NCBI RefSeq assembly: GCF_003945595.2 | Contig: NW_024103441.1 | Span: 1,302,001-1,366,000 of the forward strand | DNA from: Pipra filicauda | Lineage: Eukaryota; Chordata; Aves; Passeriformes; Pipridae | Direction of reading: 5' to 3' | DNA length: 64,000 bases | Shown: positions 13,108-28,100 of the stretch, in pieces | Position numbering within the stretch: position 1 is the first letter of the stretch | How the letters are laid out: each line of letters begins with the position of its first letter | The notes under the pieces: generated by a model | Databases searched by the model: none | Told to the model about the DNA's origin: nothing | Seen by the model: only the letters and a program-made list of their open reading frames with translations | Translations under genes and position numbers: made by a program

Positions 13108-16100
13108 GTTAGTGTTTTTATCAGCATTCTATGTGTTTACAAGCAACATCCAGCACAGAGAAATAAAAGGTGTCCAGTGGCAGAAACGAAGGTAAAGAAA
13201 CTTTTTCTGTTTCCCTGCTTTGTGCCTGAAATGCTGTTTGCAGAGCTGAGTATTTGCCAGGCTGTTTGCTCAGCTGCTGCTCCGTGTGCCGCTGCAACTG
13301 CAAACAAAACAGGTTATTTTGTGCCTGCAAATTGCATCTGCAAGTGCAGAAGCTGGGAGGAGCTGGGAATTGGGGATAAAATGAGAAAATTAGTTTGTTC
13401 ATAACTGCTTTAAACAAGCTTCCCTGAGGGCCATCCCTGGGCAAACCACAGTGAGCTTTTCTTTTTGGCTGAGCTCGGCATGGTTTGTGTGTCCCACAGG
13501 AGGGGGCCCTGCTCCAGCCCTGGGCCAGGGGGCTGCTTTGGGAGCAGGCTCTGAGCTGTCCCTCAGTTTAGGTCCAATATAGTCTGATCTTGTCTGTCAC
13601 ACTGTACCCACTGAATGGCCCAAGGGCTGGATGGGAAGATGAGCTCCTGCCATCAGCTCCTCCAGGATGCACCAGGCAGTGTTTGTAACTGCCTGGGGAT
13701 GCTGTGAGAGACTGACCCCGTGTGTGGCACGAAGGTGGCTTGGAGAGGCTTCCTGTTTCCCCACATTGTGTGTCTTTCTCCAGGTTTTGCTCCTGTCACG
13801 ATTGAGACCTCAAGACACACATATGAGTATGTGGCCACTGCCTTGGACTGGTGGCATGCTGACAGGTACTGTGAGCAGCACTTTGCTCAGCTGCTCTTTG
13901 AACCCCAGCACAGTGAGCAAGATTCCTTCAGCAAACTGCTGCAGTCCCACCACATCACAGGTTCTGTCTGGCTGAAGGAAAGGGATGGTGTCCTGCACAA
14001 ACCAAAGAGGAGACGTGAGTATAAGTGGACATGGGCTATTTGGACACTTGTTTCTTTACTGCTGGATTCAAAAAAATCAGACTGGAAAAGTTTTCATTTG
14101 TTTTTTACTGTGACTTTATTGGCCCTCGCTTCTTCCCTCATGCTGACTGAAATGTCTCCTTCTAGGAGGCCACAGCGTACCAGTCCTGGTGTTCAGAGAC
14201 AAAACAGACACAAAGTACGTGAAGGTGCTCTCTGACTTCCCAGCCCTGCCTGCTGTCACAGCCTGTGCCCACCTGCAGTGGGACACCAGGACCCAGGAGA
14301 TCGCCACCATCTTCTCCTACGCTGTGCCAGCTTTCATCAACGAGTTCCAGCTCCGGGGCTTCATGGACGAGGAAGGCTTTGTCCGTTTTGCTCTCATAGT
14401 CCATGGGCACCATTCCCCGTACCTGCCCGTGTTCCGTGCCGACGGGCAGTGGCATCACTTCTGCGTGACCTGGCAGCAGGAAAACGGGACCTGGGCCATC
14501 TATGCCGATGGGAAAAGGAGGGCATCTGCCAGTGGTTTGTGTGCTGCAGGACCAGCTGCCCCCCAAGCCATCTACGGCCAGGGGACCTTCATCATTGGGC
14601 AGGACCAAGATTCCCTGGGGGGCACCTTCAGGGCGAAGGAGTCCTTCAGTGGGAACATCACTGACTTACACATCTGGCAGAAAGTCCTCAGCACGGAGCA
14701 GATTGAGAAGGTTCGGTCGTGCTGGGTCACAGAGCAGGACCTTGTGTTTGGGTGGAGCTCAAACGCGCTGGAGCTGGAGAGCTCCGTTCAGACAGTGACC
14801 ACCCAGCTTCTCTGCCCAGGTGAGACTCACTACCCTCACTCAGCACACAGGGACAGTCCGAGAAACCAGTCCCATCCTTAGAGAGGGAATTTGGTGCAGT
14901 TGGTAGAATGATGTTTCTCCTTGGAGAAGAAAAGCAGCAGCACATTCAGAGCTGGGCTGGATGTGTACAGTTTACAGGTTGTACTTGAAGTCACAGTCAT
15001 CACAAAACCCTTGGTCACTGGAGAGCCCTGCAGTGCCCCTGGCACAGACAGCTGCTCAGATGTCCTGAGCTAATAATGGGATTCCTCTTCTACTTCCTTG
15101 GCAGGGATGTTTTTCCCCAGGGTTTGCAGCCAGTGCTTCATTGCTCTGCTGGGAGGGAGGAATTGGGCTCTCAGCCAGGCTGGGGGGACAATACTGATCA
15201 GTCATGAACTCAGGACCTGGCACTGCCCTCTCCCAGTTCCCTCTGGAGAGGGGGTACCAGCTGGGAGCAATTTCTGAGCCCAGTCCCGGCTCTGCTCTGC
15301 TCTGGTTCTGAGGCCACCTAAGGAGCAGCCCACCGTGTCTGTCATACTGGGCTTTGTGGATTGCTGCAGGATATTGCTGTGGATACCTACTGGGGGTGGC
15401 ATGTCCCTGGGAGACCTGGCCCTTCTGACTGTGTGTGTTTCCACAGGGCCTGTCGAGGAATGCCGAGTTTTGGAAGTTGGCAGCAATGGATTCAGTTATG
15501 CATCTTGTTTGCAGACTTTGCCTTTCATCTGTCAATACAGAAAGGGTACAGCATCTGTTAGTTATTTATTCCACCACACGCACTCCTGGAGGTCCAGGAT
15601 GGGGTGATGCCCAGGGTTGGGAAGGCCTCATGACTGCTCTGAAGGGATGACATGCAAACCCTGCTGTAGTTGGGACTTTGCTCCAGTTGCCTGTGCTCTG
15701 ACAGGAGGTTTTGCTATTCCCCAGCTGAGCAGTGGTTTTACACATTCCATGGCTTCTGGATGCAGTGCTGTATAGTGCCTCCCAACCCAGACTCCTTGGC
15801 TGGGGGAATATGGGGGAAGGCAGAAAAAGGAGTGTCAAACTGTCTGTCCAGATGGGATCTGGTGCTAGAAATAAAATACAGCTGTGAAGTCTCCTTGTCC
15901 TGCCTGTCCTGCAGACATAGCCACCATCTGAGGACCATTCCCCAGGCTTTGAACATGGCATGTGTTAACCACACTGCTGGACAGCACGGCAATGGTTTTG
16001 CTTCTGGTTCTGTTTTGTTCTCAGATGCATACTGGCAACTGAAAAGAGCCCAGCTGGAGTCCAGCCACTCGCTTGTCAGCCATGTGAACACGCTTGCAGC

Positions 16101-19100
16101 GAGGTCTGTGGTGAGTCCTGCAGCCCCAGCAGTGGCAGGTGACACCCAGAGCAGGGAGAAGCTGTTGGGGTGGACGTGCTGGCACCTGCTGCTGTTTGAG
16201 GTCACTTTGCCAGCAGTTGTGCCTGTGACCTTTTCTGATCTGCTGTTGGAGATTGTGACCAATACAGCTGTAACTCATGCTGTGAGCAAACAAGCAAAGT
16301 GTTGCTTCAGGTGACTTGTCCCACCGAGGCTGGGAGCCTGGCCAAGGGATCCCTTCCCCAGGATATGCCTGGCTGGCCAGACGGGCATGAAGGGAATTGC
16401 CAAGGCACAGCTGATGGTCAGGCAGAGTCAGGGCTCTGCACTGAACTAAACCATCTTTTCCATGGCAGGTTCCTGACAGCTTCTTCGCGAGTGGTGTCCA
16501 AGACATGAACCTCTCTGTGGCTCTTGGTGCTCTTGATGCCTTGGCAACGGTTCTGAGGGAAGGAGAAATGTCCACGCTGGAGCCCTCTGACCTCCTGGAA
16601 GTGCTTCAATTGCTAAAGCAAGTTTCAGATGTGGAAGTGCAGGAGGGAGATGACCTGGAGATGTTGGAGCAGTTGGGCCAGTATTATATGGAAGTGACTG
16701 AGTTAATCCTGGAAGAGCAGAATACTGGGACGTGGTCGTCGGTCAGCCAGGTAATGGTGTCACCAGCAATCTGAATGTCATGTGCTTATTTAGTTATTTA
16801 TTTCCATGTTGTTTTAAGGGCTTTTTATAAAGACCAGCAAATTTCTGTCATTGCCAGCCTTGTCTCTTTGCTGAAAGAATTGGGAACATCCTGTAGGGAA
16901 GAAATCACAGAAGAGCAAAGCCAAAGCCTTGAGTCCCAGTTTCTCTTTTTTTCTGCCAAGGACCAAACATTTAAGAAAACCCTTGTGAGCTGTGGGAAGG
17001 GAGAGCTGGCAGTGCAGGTGCTGGTTCCCATTGCTCTCTCTCTGTGTGCAGGTTGTCAGAGGGCCCATGGCTGTTGTTGAGCTCTGTGACAGAATGGTGT
17101 CACTCTTAGTCCCACTGCTGACTGCAGAGAGGACAAGGATCACAGTCCAGCACAGGAATATTGGTGAGTGGCACTGCTAGAGCTGGGGGGGTATCTCACC
17201 AGGACCCAGATCAGTCACCCTGTCTGGTTCCCAGTCCAAGTCCACTCCTCCTCTGGCTCATCTGTTACTAATTCTACAGCCTGCTCCCCATTTCCCTGTG
17301 CGGAGTGGCACAGTGTGGGGCACCTCTCACATGGGAGAAGCTGAGCCCAGATGCACATGGTTTGCACTGAAAGGGACCTGTCTGCTGCCGCTGTGGGTCT
17401 TGGCTGGGGTTGTAGTGTCCTTGTGGTACTTTGCTGTAGCAGTAGCTCTGGAGGAAGGCTGAACCCTGGTTCAGCACCTGATTTTACCCCTGCCCAGGGA
17501 TGGAGGTGAGGGAGCTGGAGCTGAGCGGGCAGGAGCTGAGTGATGAGTCATATGTGGTCCAGACTGTCGAGAAGGGCAGGCATGACTTCATCGAGGTTCC
17601 TGCAGAAGAAATGCAAAGACTGAAAGCCAGAGGTTGGTTATGACACCTGAGCTTCCCTGGGTATCCCCTTGGGACTTCTGCAGCACCTTCCTTAATGGCA
17701 CAAACTGTTTGCCCTGACATGTGGTCTGGAGAAGTGTGGGGAGGGAAAGCCCTTGGTGACAGGGAGATGGGCTGTGGGGGAGAGATTATCTACAGCCTCT
17801 CTACAGACACGGCTTGGAGCTGAGGGTGTTCTGGCCTCCAGTATCACCCCAAGATTAGGGCAGTGGTGCCCAGAGCTGTGTGCCTTTCCCTGCCCCCATG
17901 CTCTGTCCCTCCAGGTCTCCGCAGGGTCACAATGAAGAACCTGTGGTTTGGCTACGGGGCCCTGCAGCGCTGCCTGTCCGGCACTGCTGTGTCCCAGCAC
18001 GTGGCTGCCTCTGACGGGGGATACAAGTGAGTGGAACACACCCCCTGCGCCCCAGGGCTGTCCTCAGCAGCACGGCAGAGCTCATTTCTAAGTCTGCATT
18101 GAGTCTCTGAGTCCCTCGATTTTGGGGTCACCTCCACCCTGACCCACCCCAGCCCTGGTGCTGCCTGTGTGTCGGGATGCACCGTGGTGTCTCCTGTGTG
18201 CCTCTGGTTCCCCTGGGGCGACCAGCTCTGCTGGGATGGCTGGGCACTGCTGCAGGGTCCCCTCTGGCTGGGGCAGAAGGTGTCTCTGGAGGTGGTGGCG
18301 CTGGTGGCTCCCGGAGCGGCGGGAGCTCCGAACACTAGGTGGGGATGGCCACCCGCACATCCCCGCGCATCCCCGCACATCCCCGCGCACCGGCGCCTCC
18401 AGCTGTGCCCGGCTGAACCGCCCGGGATGCTGCAGTGCCTGTCCGCAGGGTCACCTCCCGCGCTGGGGGGGTTCTGTGTGCCGGGTGTCCCAAGGGACAC
18501 TGTGCCCCGTGCCCAGGCGGCACTGACTCCCTCCAGCAGTGATCTGTCCTGTGGGAGGTGAGATCCCATTTGCTCAGCACGCCCTGTGCTTCCCGTGCCT
18601 GTGAGCGGCATCCTTTCCCTGGCAGGTACGTGAGCACTGCGGTGGGCACTGCTGTGATCTCATCCACGCTGCTCTGCAACTACCAGGAGATCAGCACGTC
18701 CGTGCGCTACCGCCTGCAGCACCGAGCGCAGGTACCGGGGAGGGGCTGTGCTCCCCAACCATCTCCAGCACCGTGTCTGGGTACCCCGGGGAGGGGCTGT
18801 GCTCCCCAGCCACCTCCCAGCAGCCTGACCCGGCTGTTCCCAGCCATGGCTCAGCACCCCAGAGCTTTGGGACTTCGGGGTGTCCCATGCCCAGGGCTCT
18901 TCCCCTGACTCCTGTGTCCCTGGGGAGGGGTTTGTTCTGTGCTGGCAGAGCCTGTTACAGCCCAGTGAGTGAACTGCAACCATCTGCGTGCAGCCACATC
19001 TGTGTGGCTGTGTGACCTCTCTCCCCTCTCTGCCTGCAGGACCTGCCTGATATGCTGGTGTGGCCCATCTGTGCCTTCTGGAACTTCAGCCTCAGGTGCC

Positions 19101-22100
19101 TTGTTTCAGTTTGGGTCCCCAGATTTATGAGATTTTATTTCCACTGGAAAACCAAACACCACAATATAAATGTAATGGTAAGAGTAGGGATCTGGAATTC
19201 TTTGCCTTCTTTGCACGCTGACATCCTCTGTCTGCTGGAGCAAAGTGCTCCCCTGGGAAGGTTTCCTTTGGAGAAGTCACTCACAAGAGAGTGACCTCTA
19301 ATGAGGTATCTATAACTAAAATGGAAAGCCCTAGTTAATTATGATTGTTGCCTGTGACAAAGAAGAGTTGGTCCAAGATATATGGCCCAAAGACACGCAG
19401 GACTCCCAGCCTCGTAAATCCTGCCTGGCACTGGGATGTGTTTTTGCTGAATGTCACCACAGTGAGAACACTGAGGCTGTGATATATTATGGGTTGGTGA
19501 TTAAGTCATTCAAGAGCAAAAAACCTCCTTACGGTCCCAGACTTGTAACAGGCATGGATCAGTTTGGGGAGGGTGGGAAGAGGGTGTTTTTGGAAGCAGC
19601 TGGTTACTGTCCAAACGGTCCCACCAGCGCTGCCCTGACCCTGACCTTCCCGTGGTACTGGGGAGGCTCAGAGGGGCAGTGCTGCCAGTAGGGACAGAGC
19701 TGCCTGCTGCAGCTGTGGTTCCTGCCCCAGAAATTCAGATGGGGATCTTTGCTGATGACTTGGACAGGCTGGCTTGTCCTGAGGATCCAGAGACCAGTGG
19801 CACTGCACAGGGTTTGTGGCAGGCTGGGCTGGTGGATGTGGTCAGACATGCCTGGCCCAGGGATGCTCTCAGTGAATGGGCTGTACAGGGAGCTCTTCCC
19901 AGAGCTGTGCAATTACTGGATTCTGTTTGAAGCTGTGGTGGCTGACCTCTGCTTTTTAATGCACGAATTGACACTAGATCTATTTTCCTTTGCGTGCCTG
20001 CTGGATAAGGCAAAGCTGCTGAGACACAGGATGAGCCAAAGGGAAGTTCATATTGACACCTGTCTCTGATACCCTCATCTTCCTCCTTTCAACACTCCTT
20101 CTTCTGGGAGAATGAAATTCCCTTCATGCCTTGGCCCTCTGTGGCAGTGGGTGGTAATTTCCGTGTGTTCTCTCTGGTTTTGCTCTGTTAGCCCAGATGC
20201 TGGTGGGATGTGGTCCACAGCTGGCTGCTCTGTGGTGACGTCTCTCCAGGACTCCACTGCCTGTTTTTGCAACCACACCACGAATTTTGCCATCCTGCTG
20301 CAGGTGTATGAGCTGCAGGTATGTGAGGAGCCTTTCTCTGCCACCCTGTGGGGTGGATGCCAGGACTGAGAGCAGTCTGGTTAATTCAGATGGGGCTTTG
20401 TGCCTTCTGTTGTTTCATGGCATGGAGCAGATGACCGCCAAGGAGGAGTTCACACTGCAGACCTTGACTTTTATTGGATGTGGAGTTTCCTTCTGTGCCT
20501 TGATAGTCACCTTCATTTTGTTCTTGGTGGTTCGGTAAGAAAAGTCTGGGCACTTGTAGCCATCTCTGTATTTTCTGCTTGGTATTTTACTTCAGAACCT
20601 TTGTCAGGGGAGTGGTTGGAGAGGGGGTGCAGCCCTGGTTGTTTCTGTGGAGATGCTCATGTGAGCTGTGCACACACCTGGGTGCTCGTGGCAAGATTTT
20701 TATCCGTGACTAACAATGTTTACCATAAAAGCTGCTCTGCTAGAATTAATTTTTATAAGATAAATGAAGCAAAGACTGTTTCTTTTATTGCCAACCATTC
20801 TGTGTCACTTGGTTAGCACGGGGATCTGCCTTGTGAGCACAGCAGTGGCTCCCTCCAGTCTTTGCAGTGAGTGGCAGAGAGATCACGGGTCACCCGGGCA
20901 GGTCTGCACAGCCCAGCGAGGGCAGGGAGGACGTGGGCACCCCTTTGTCTGGCTGCAGCTCAGGGCTGCCCCTCTCCTTCCTCAGTGTCCCCAAGAGTGA
21001 ACGGACAACAGTGCACAAGAACCTGATCTTTGCATTGGCTGCAGGAGAAGCTCTGCTCATGTTAAGTGAGTTGGCCAAGAGCAACCAGGTGAGCTCAGCA
21101 GGAATGTCCTGTTCCACCAGCAGGGCCAGGCCTGCTCCAGCACCACTGTCAGAGCAAACAGAAGTGTAAACCCTTTCATTAATTACCTGTAACTGGCACC
21201 TAGAACTGTGTCTCTGTGTTTATATATACACTGTGCAATCCCTCAGGAAATTCACTGCTTTTCTGACACTTGGTTTCTGACCAAAAAATCCTTCTGGAAA
21301 TTTAAGTAGTTATAGAACAGCAGCACACAGTTCTGTCCCCTTCTGAGTCCTCTGCTGTGTGATTTCTCTCCAGGTGCTGTGTTTCATGGTCACTGCCTTC
21401 CTACACTTCTTTTTCATGGCAGCCTTCTCATGGATGCTGGTAGAGGGGCTTCTCCTCTGGAGCAAGGTGGTAGCAGTCAACATGAGTGAAGACAGGAGAA
21501 TGAAGTTCTACTACGTGACAGGCTGGGGTATCTGCACACTCCTCTGCTTGGGTCCTCAGGAAAATGTTCTTTTTCTTTGTCTATTGAAAGTTTTAATAGG
21601 AGAGATTCCCAAATCTTTGATTTCATTTAATATGAGAGCTGGGTGCCACTGCTCTGCAGAGGCTCTCTTGAGTTATGTGTCAAATTGCCAGTCTTAGAGT
21701 ACAAGTTAAACAGCATTTCTGTTATTTTTCTAAATGCAAGAGTTGAACACAAAAAAAAAGGGAGGGGAGATTTATGGTATGTTCTTGTTCTTGGAGAGCA
21801 TCTCTACTGTCTGCTAGTAATTAAAATATAAATACCTTCCTGACTTACCACCCTTTAATCTGAGGGAGCCCTTTAGGGACATAGAATTCATTTGAACAAG
21901 CTGAGTTTTGTATCATAGGAGCCTCTCAAGGTCCATGCTCCTCACAGAGCACACGCCTCGTTGGGCACTGGGCAACCACTTCAAGTATTTTGGATTGTTT
22001 TATGTCTTTGATTGTCCATTTTGTTAAAAAAGCAATCCAAAGAGTAAATTGCTTTGGTTAGGACTCAGGACTTGGAATGCTTTATACCTCAGAGAATGAT

Positions 22101-25100
22101 GCTGACAGCTTGTAAATCTGGCCCTGCAGAGCCAGGACAGATTTCAGCTGCAGGAATTGATGTTGCTCGTGGGGTTTTGGAGGCTCCTGCTGGAGCGTGT
22201 CTGGTCACGGGGGCTTTGAAGCAACTGTCTGGTGCACAGTGCCCTGTGTGGAGCATCTCTGCTTTTCCTGGGGTTTAACCTGTGGTTTTTTCTGCAGGTC
22301 TTCCAGTCCTTATTGTGGGGGTGACCCTTGCAACTTCCTTTAACAAGTACGTGGCAGCAAACCACTGCTGGCTGAACATGCAGACCAACGTCATCTGGGC
22401 CTTCGTGGGTCCTGTGCTCTTCATCCTGGCTGTGAGTGCCAAACCCTGCTGGGAAGGGGTGATTCCTTTGGGTCTGGTTCTAGAAAAGCATTGCAGAGAT
22501 AGGGGTGTCAGCACCTGCTCAGGGGTGTAGCTCACAGGGCTTGTGCCTGCTGCTTCCATAGGAAAAATGTTGTTATGCTTTATACAGACTTTCAAAACAC
22601 AAATAAATCTCTTTAATCAAAGCAACTTTTTGATAGGAAAAAGTGCTTGAAGAAAATTTTGCTGACCAGTTCTTGTGTTGGCTGTTCAATTAGGAATGCA
22701 GATAAATGTGTAGGCTGACTGTGACATTGCCTTAGCTAGAGGTCTGATTTAATTATGAGAACATCTAAATCCTTGAAGTAGTGTCAATACCTTTATACAA
22801 AACATAGCAGAGAAAAGGGCAGTGTTTAGGAGATCCTGAATAGACACTTAACAGGGAAGACATTCCGTAGGAAAAGTTTCGGGATAAGTTTTCTAGATTT
22901 CATACGTGTATAAATAGCTCTGTGAAGTCTTTGGTTCACTGCCTTCTTGGTACTGATACTTTTCTCCCCAAGTTCTGACACTAACTCCCAGCAGAAAACG
23001 TCTCCCCTGCTGGAGCTGAGCCCCTGTGTGCAATGGCTCCTCCCTGGCAGGTGAACACCTTCGTGCTGCTCCGGGTGGTGACGGTGACAGTGTCCAGTGC
23101 TCGCAGGAGATCAAAGATGCTGACACCCAACAGCAGCCTGGAGAGCCAGATCGGAGCACAGATATGGTGAGCAGGGAAGGGGCTGCTCTGGCTGTGAAAT
23201 ATCTGAGGCAGGGATAGATATACAGAAGAAATTCTTCCCTGTGAGGGTGGTGAGGCCCTGGCCCAGATTGCCCAGAGAAGCTTGGCCAAGTGAAAGACTG
23301 TGAGTTGTGGGAGTCAGGGCAGAAGGGATTCCCTCCCCCAGGGTAGCTGTGCCTCACCCAGAGGCAGTTTGGCTGCTCTAATGCCTGTGCCACTGAGCAG
23401 CCCAGCCAGCACCTTCTGCCTCAGAAATCCAGTGCTGGACTCCATCTGCACTCACACTCCTAAACCTCACCCCTTTGGGATGGGAGACCCTTGGCAGTGC
23501 AAGCCTGGGACTTGGTGGGTTGAAAGTAAGGCTGGTGGGGGTTACACACAGAGGGAATGAGGCAGTGCAGACTTCTGTAATCAGTCAATATTGAGAGACC
23601 TCTAAAAAACTGCTGCTTGAGTGATTCCTTTATCATCCCCTGTGAATCTTTATTGTTGTTTGCTGGCGCCGGATACCCCTGCTAGACACGCATTGTTCCC
23701 CTGTAGCATAAATAAATTTTCCCAAATTTACAGAACCACAAAGATAGAGCATTGCTGGAGGGCAGGGTGACATCCATATACAAATAAAACAAATACAGAA
23801 GCTCGCCTTGTAGCAGAAATCGGGGGGGAAATAGCTGTTTCCTCATGGCAAATGATGTCAAAGAGCTCCCTTCTTGCTAACTTGCAGTGATAAAACAAAA
23901 GCAGGGGGGCATGCTAGGGGCTGGGAGATGAAATGTTTGGTTTTTCCCATCTTAACTTATTTTCTTTGCAAAGGAATTTGGTCCATAGCTACTGTCTTGT
24001 TAGTGTTTCATCTCTGAAATGTGCCCGGGTAACCCTGAGCTCTTCCTCCTGCCAGGGCCATGGCCAAGCCTGTCCTGGTGCTGCTGCCCGTGCTGGGGCT
24101 GACCTGGGTGTGTGGGGTCCTCGTCCACCTCAGCATCATTTGGGCCTATGTCTCCATCGTGCTGAACTCTCTCCAGGTGAGTCCTCACCAGGTGGATCCC
24201 CAGCTCACAGCCAAGCAGGTACCTGCAGTTTCTTGTGCTTCAGTGGACTTACCTGGCCTCGTAGCCACGGGCAATTGTCAGCTCTGAAGCCAGCCCAGCC
24301 TTCCAAGCCTCTGTGCTATTTTGTCTGAGGAAACTCAGTTCATCCTCCCAAGACATGAAATACCACTCTGGACACCTTGTTCATCTAGTGACCCTTCAGC
24401 ACCAGTCTCTGCAGCATCCTACTGATGCCACAGCTTTCCAGTTCAAATGTTGTTTCTCCTGTTGTTTCTTCTTTCTGACACCAGCGTGGCTTCAAAATGG
24501 CAGTTACAAACCAACATGCTCACAGGGAGCTTCATTAGAGTTTTTATTTGCCCTTTAATGGGTAATTAAAATGATACCTGTGCACTCAGATGGAGCAGAC
24601 ACCCCTCCTGCTGTTTGCCTCTGTCCTGCAGGACAGGCATGGGCCGTGGGTGCCACCATCCCTGTTAGAGCGGGGCTGTTTGTGGAGAGGGTCTCAAAGG
24701 TCATGTCCAGCCACAGTGTGCCTGGCTGCAGCTTAGATGGTGTGTGTTCTGGGAGGAGTGTTTCCCATCTGGCTCCTGTGCAGACGTGCTGAGAGGTCAT
24801 GGCCCCAGAATGGTAGGGGCAGAGCCACCTTCCCTTCCCCTGGAGCTCAGCTTTACTGCAGGGAGACCGGGCAAAAACTGAGACTCAAGGACTGAAAATC
24901 CTTGCCCCTGAAGTCCGTGCTGTCTGCAGCCACGCAGCCACTCACCTGGGATGCTCCCAGTGCTCAGTGGAGCTGCACTGGATGTGGTGGGAGGCAGGAG
25001 TGTTCTGTGGAACAGAGACGTGGGCTGGTGATCAGAACCTCACATGGGGCATCTGCAAGTGTGGGGGCTGTTTCTAGCTCTGACTTGCAAGACCTTGGGT

Positions 25101-28100
25101 GAGTCATGTCATCTCCTTCTGCCTCTTTATTCCTTTTTTGGTAGCATCACCTGGCTGCGTTTTCAAGGCTCTTTGCTTCTCTCTGCCATATTTCAGAGTC
25201 ATGTTGTTAATAAGTTTATGTTAATAGGGAATTCCGTGGGGCAGCAAGTAACCCTGGTGCATAAAGCAACACTTAATATTTACTTCTGAGTTTACTGTTT
25301 TCATCAAAAGACTTTAAAGCTTTAGCCAGCCTGTGTGTGGTTAAGAGAGCAAAGCAAACTGTGTAAGTCCCAGCAGCCGGGAGCACTCAGTTCTGCACTG
25401 AGCTAGGACTGTTCCCAGGACCTCGGGATAGCTAAAACTCACGGTGGCAAAAAGTCCTGGAACATGTGCTTGTCACCTACTATTCAAAGCATCGGCAGAA
25501 GCTTTGCAAAGCTCGAGAGAAGGCAGCTGTAGATGGAGCTAGAGAAACACTGAACACTGATTAACACCACCAAACACCACTGCTCCCAGCACGGTCCGAG
25601 GGGAACATGGAGCTCTCTGCAGGCAGATACTGGCAGCAGGGATCCAGCCAGCAGGGAACACAGACGGGCTCAGTCCCACCCCCGGGGCTAAGGCTATGCC
25701 TGCATCAGTAGTGCCCGAGGGTCACTCCTGTCTCTGGGCACTGGGTGTTCAGGGTCCCCTGCCCAGTGCTTGATGACAAATCCTACTCCAGGGCATCAAA
25801 GTCAAGAGAACAACTGGGCACTACTCTCCAAACCACTGGGATCCAAAGAGTTTTCCACCCGTGTCCCTGTTTTTCCTTTGGGCTCCATAGGAATTGGCTC
25901 CTGCTCAGGGAGCAGCTGAGCTCACGGTGCTTCCCTCTGGCACACTTGGCCGGTCCCAGCACAGCACTGGCCAGCTCTGCAGGGGTGAATCCAGGCATTA
26001 TCACCACGTGCACAAGTTGGGTGGTTGCTCAGGGATGCTCTGCCTGTGGCTGGCGCTGCTCCAGGGCCGGGTGCTGCTCGCGCACATCCGTCGGTGCTGG
26101 GATGGGTGTTCCAAGGCCAGAGCCTCTCCACATCTCCTCTCCTAAGGATATCAGAAGGGTGGCAGGAGGCCTGTGCTAATGGGAGTTGAATATAGCATCA
26201 GTTCTCCGTGCCTCCTCATGCCATGCTTGGGTTGTTGAGCAGGAGAACTCCAGGCTCAGTGCTGTGTGGACAGGCACAACTCTGCTGTGCTCCTTTGCCT
26301 CTGTCCCTTCATTACCAAGTTCAGGGCAATCTGCAGATTACCCCAGAGGAGAAATGCTAGTGGGAAGCTGCAGAGTTAAAATAAAGCCATTTCAGCCCCC
26401 TTGCTCACTGTCTTATGGATCCCTCGGAATTCCCTTTTGGGCCAGTGTGTTTCTTCACTCGAGTCCTGAGAATCTGCTGCTGGGGTTGTTTGTTTGTTTG
26501 TTTTCTGTTTGTCTGTCTTCAAGGCTATTCTGTGCGTCCACACCAGACATGACAGCTCCTTCTCCAGCCAGGCAGCGCAGGAATCCAGCCAGGGACTGAG
26601 CAGCAACAGGGAGCCTGTGGTGCTGTGCCAGAGGGGGCTGCAGTGGCTGTCCCGAGGCTGGGACCAGCCCCATTTGGGAGGTGGGAGCACCAGCACCCTG
26701 CCAAGCACCCAGTGCTGTTAAACAGTGTTGGTAAAACCTGTCAGCTCCACTGGCACTTGGAGAGCGGGAAGGATGGTCCTGGGGCTGGCTGAGGGCAGGG
26801 GCTCACAGGCAGCTCACCAGGGAGGGTGGAGCAGGCGGTGGGGTTGTGCCCAGCTGGGTGTGTGGAGAGACAGGACGTGGCTGCTGGACAGACGGACACC
26901 AGGCAGGAGCATCCATCCTACTCTGAGGGTCCCAGCACGTGCTGTGCCTTCACCACAGGGCCAGGGCATGGTGGGCCTTGCTGGGAGAGGACAGCAGGCG
27001 GGTGGAAGTGTGGATGGGAGCAGAGGTAGGAGAGGGCTCCTCCAGAGCCGCGTCTCCGCTCCCGCCGCTGCAGCTGGGCCTCCTCTCCTTCCTCACTCTC
27101 CTCCCAGCCGACCTCTCCGCTCCCCCCTCCCCACGCTCATCCAGAATGATTCTTTCAAGGAAGACCTGCCTTGGCAGCCTGGCCAGAAATCTGGTCTGGG
27201 GGAGTGACCAGCATTGCTGGCTGAAGGACAGGTCACGGCACGGTGCCAGGGGGCTGCTACCATTGCGCCTGCCAAGAGCTCGCAGATGAGAGCAAGGCTC
27301 ATTGAAGACAAGATGAATTGCATCTCTTGCTGCAGCTGATTTATCTAGCTGCGATAACAAAACACCCCACAGATATAACATAAATCTGGTGGGCTAGATA
27401 GGGCTGCTTTAAGGCCAAAATCGCTGGTCTGGAGCTGTAATTAGCCCCAGGCTGTGGCCCCCAGGGAGTGCTCACTCCAACCCTGGCCTGGGTGCTTTCC
27501 CTGAGCACATCCTGCCCTGGGTCCGGACTGGGCTGAGCGTGTCATTGTTTGCTGGTCCTCAGTGTGTGAGAGGCACCACTGCTTTGGTGAGCAGGGAGGG
27601 TGGCTGGGACTGTGCTGCCATAGCCCTGTTGTGACAGAGGGAAGGATTGTCCAGACTGGGCCTGAGCAAAACCTCTAGGTCCATCCTCACGGGGTTTGGG
27701 TCAGAGGATCTGTCTCATGCTGTGGTCTGTCAGTGCATGGGACAGAGGAACCATCCCATCATCCTGCACATGGTCTGTGGGAGGCTGGCTAAAGCCCCCC
27801 AGGGTCAGTGCTCGGCAGAAAGGGAGGGCTGCTTCCCAGATTTCAGTTCTCCTAGCAATTAATTCCCGGTGGTTTCTGTTTCTGAGAACAGGAGGTGTTT
27901 CCTGGGGGATTTCACATGCATGAGTGAATGGGAGTGTGGGAGAGCTTTGGGCTTGGGAAGTGGAGTGCCCGGTGAGAGATGCCCACTCCCCCCAGATGAA
28001 ACGGAGGGGGGGGGGAGAAGGAAGAGGGGGTGGGGCAGGGTCTGTCTCTGCTTTGGACCCTCTGTGAAGAGCCCGATCTCAAGTGTGAAAGGCTGTCCCT

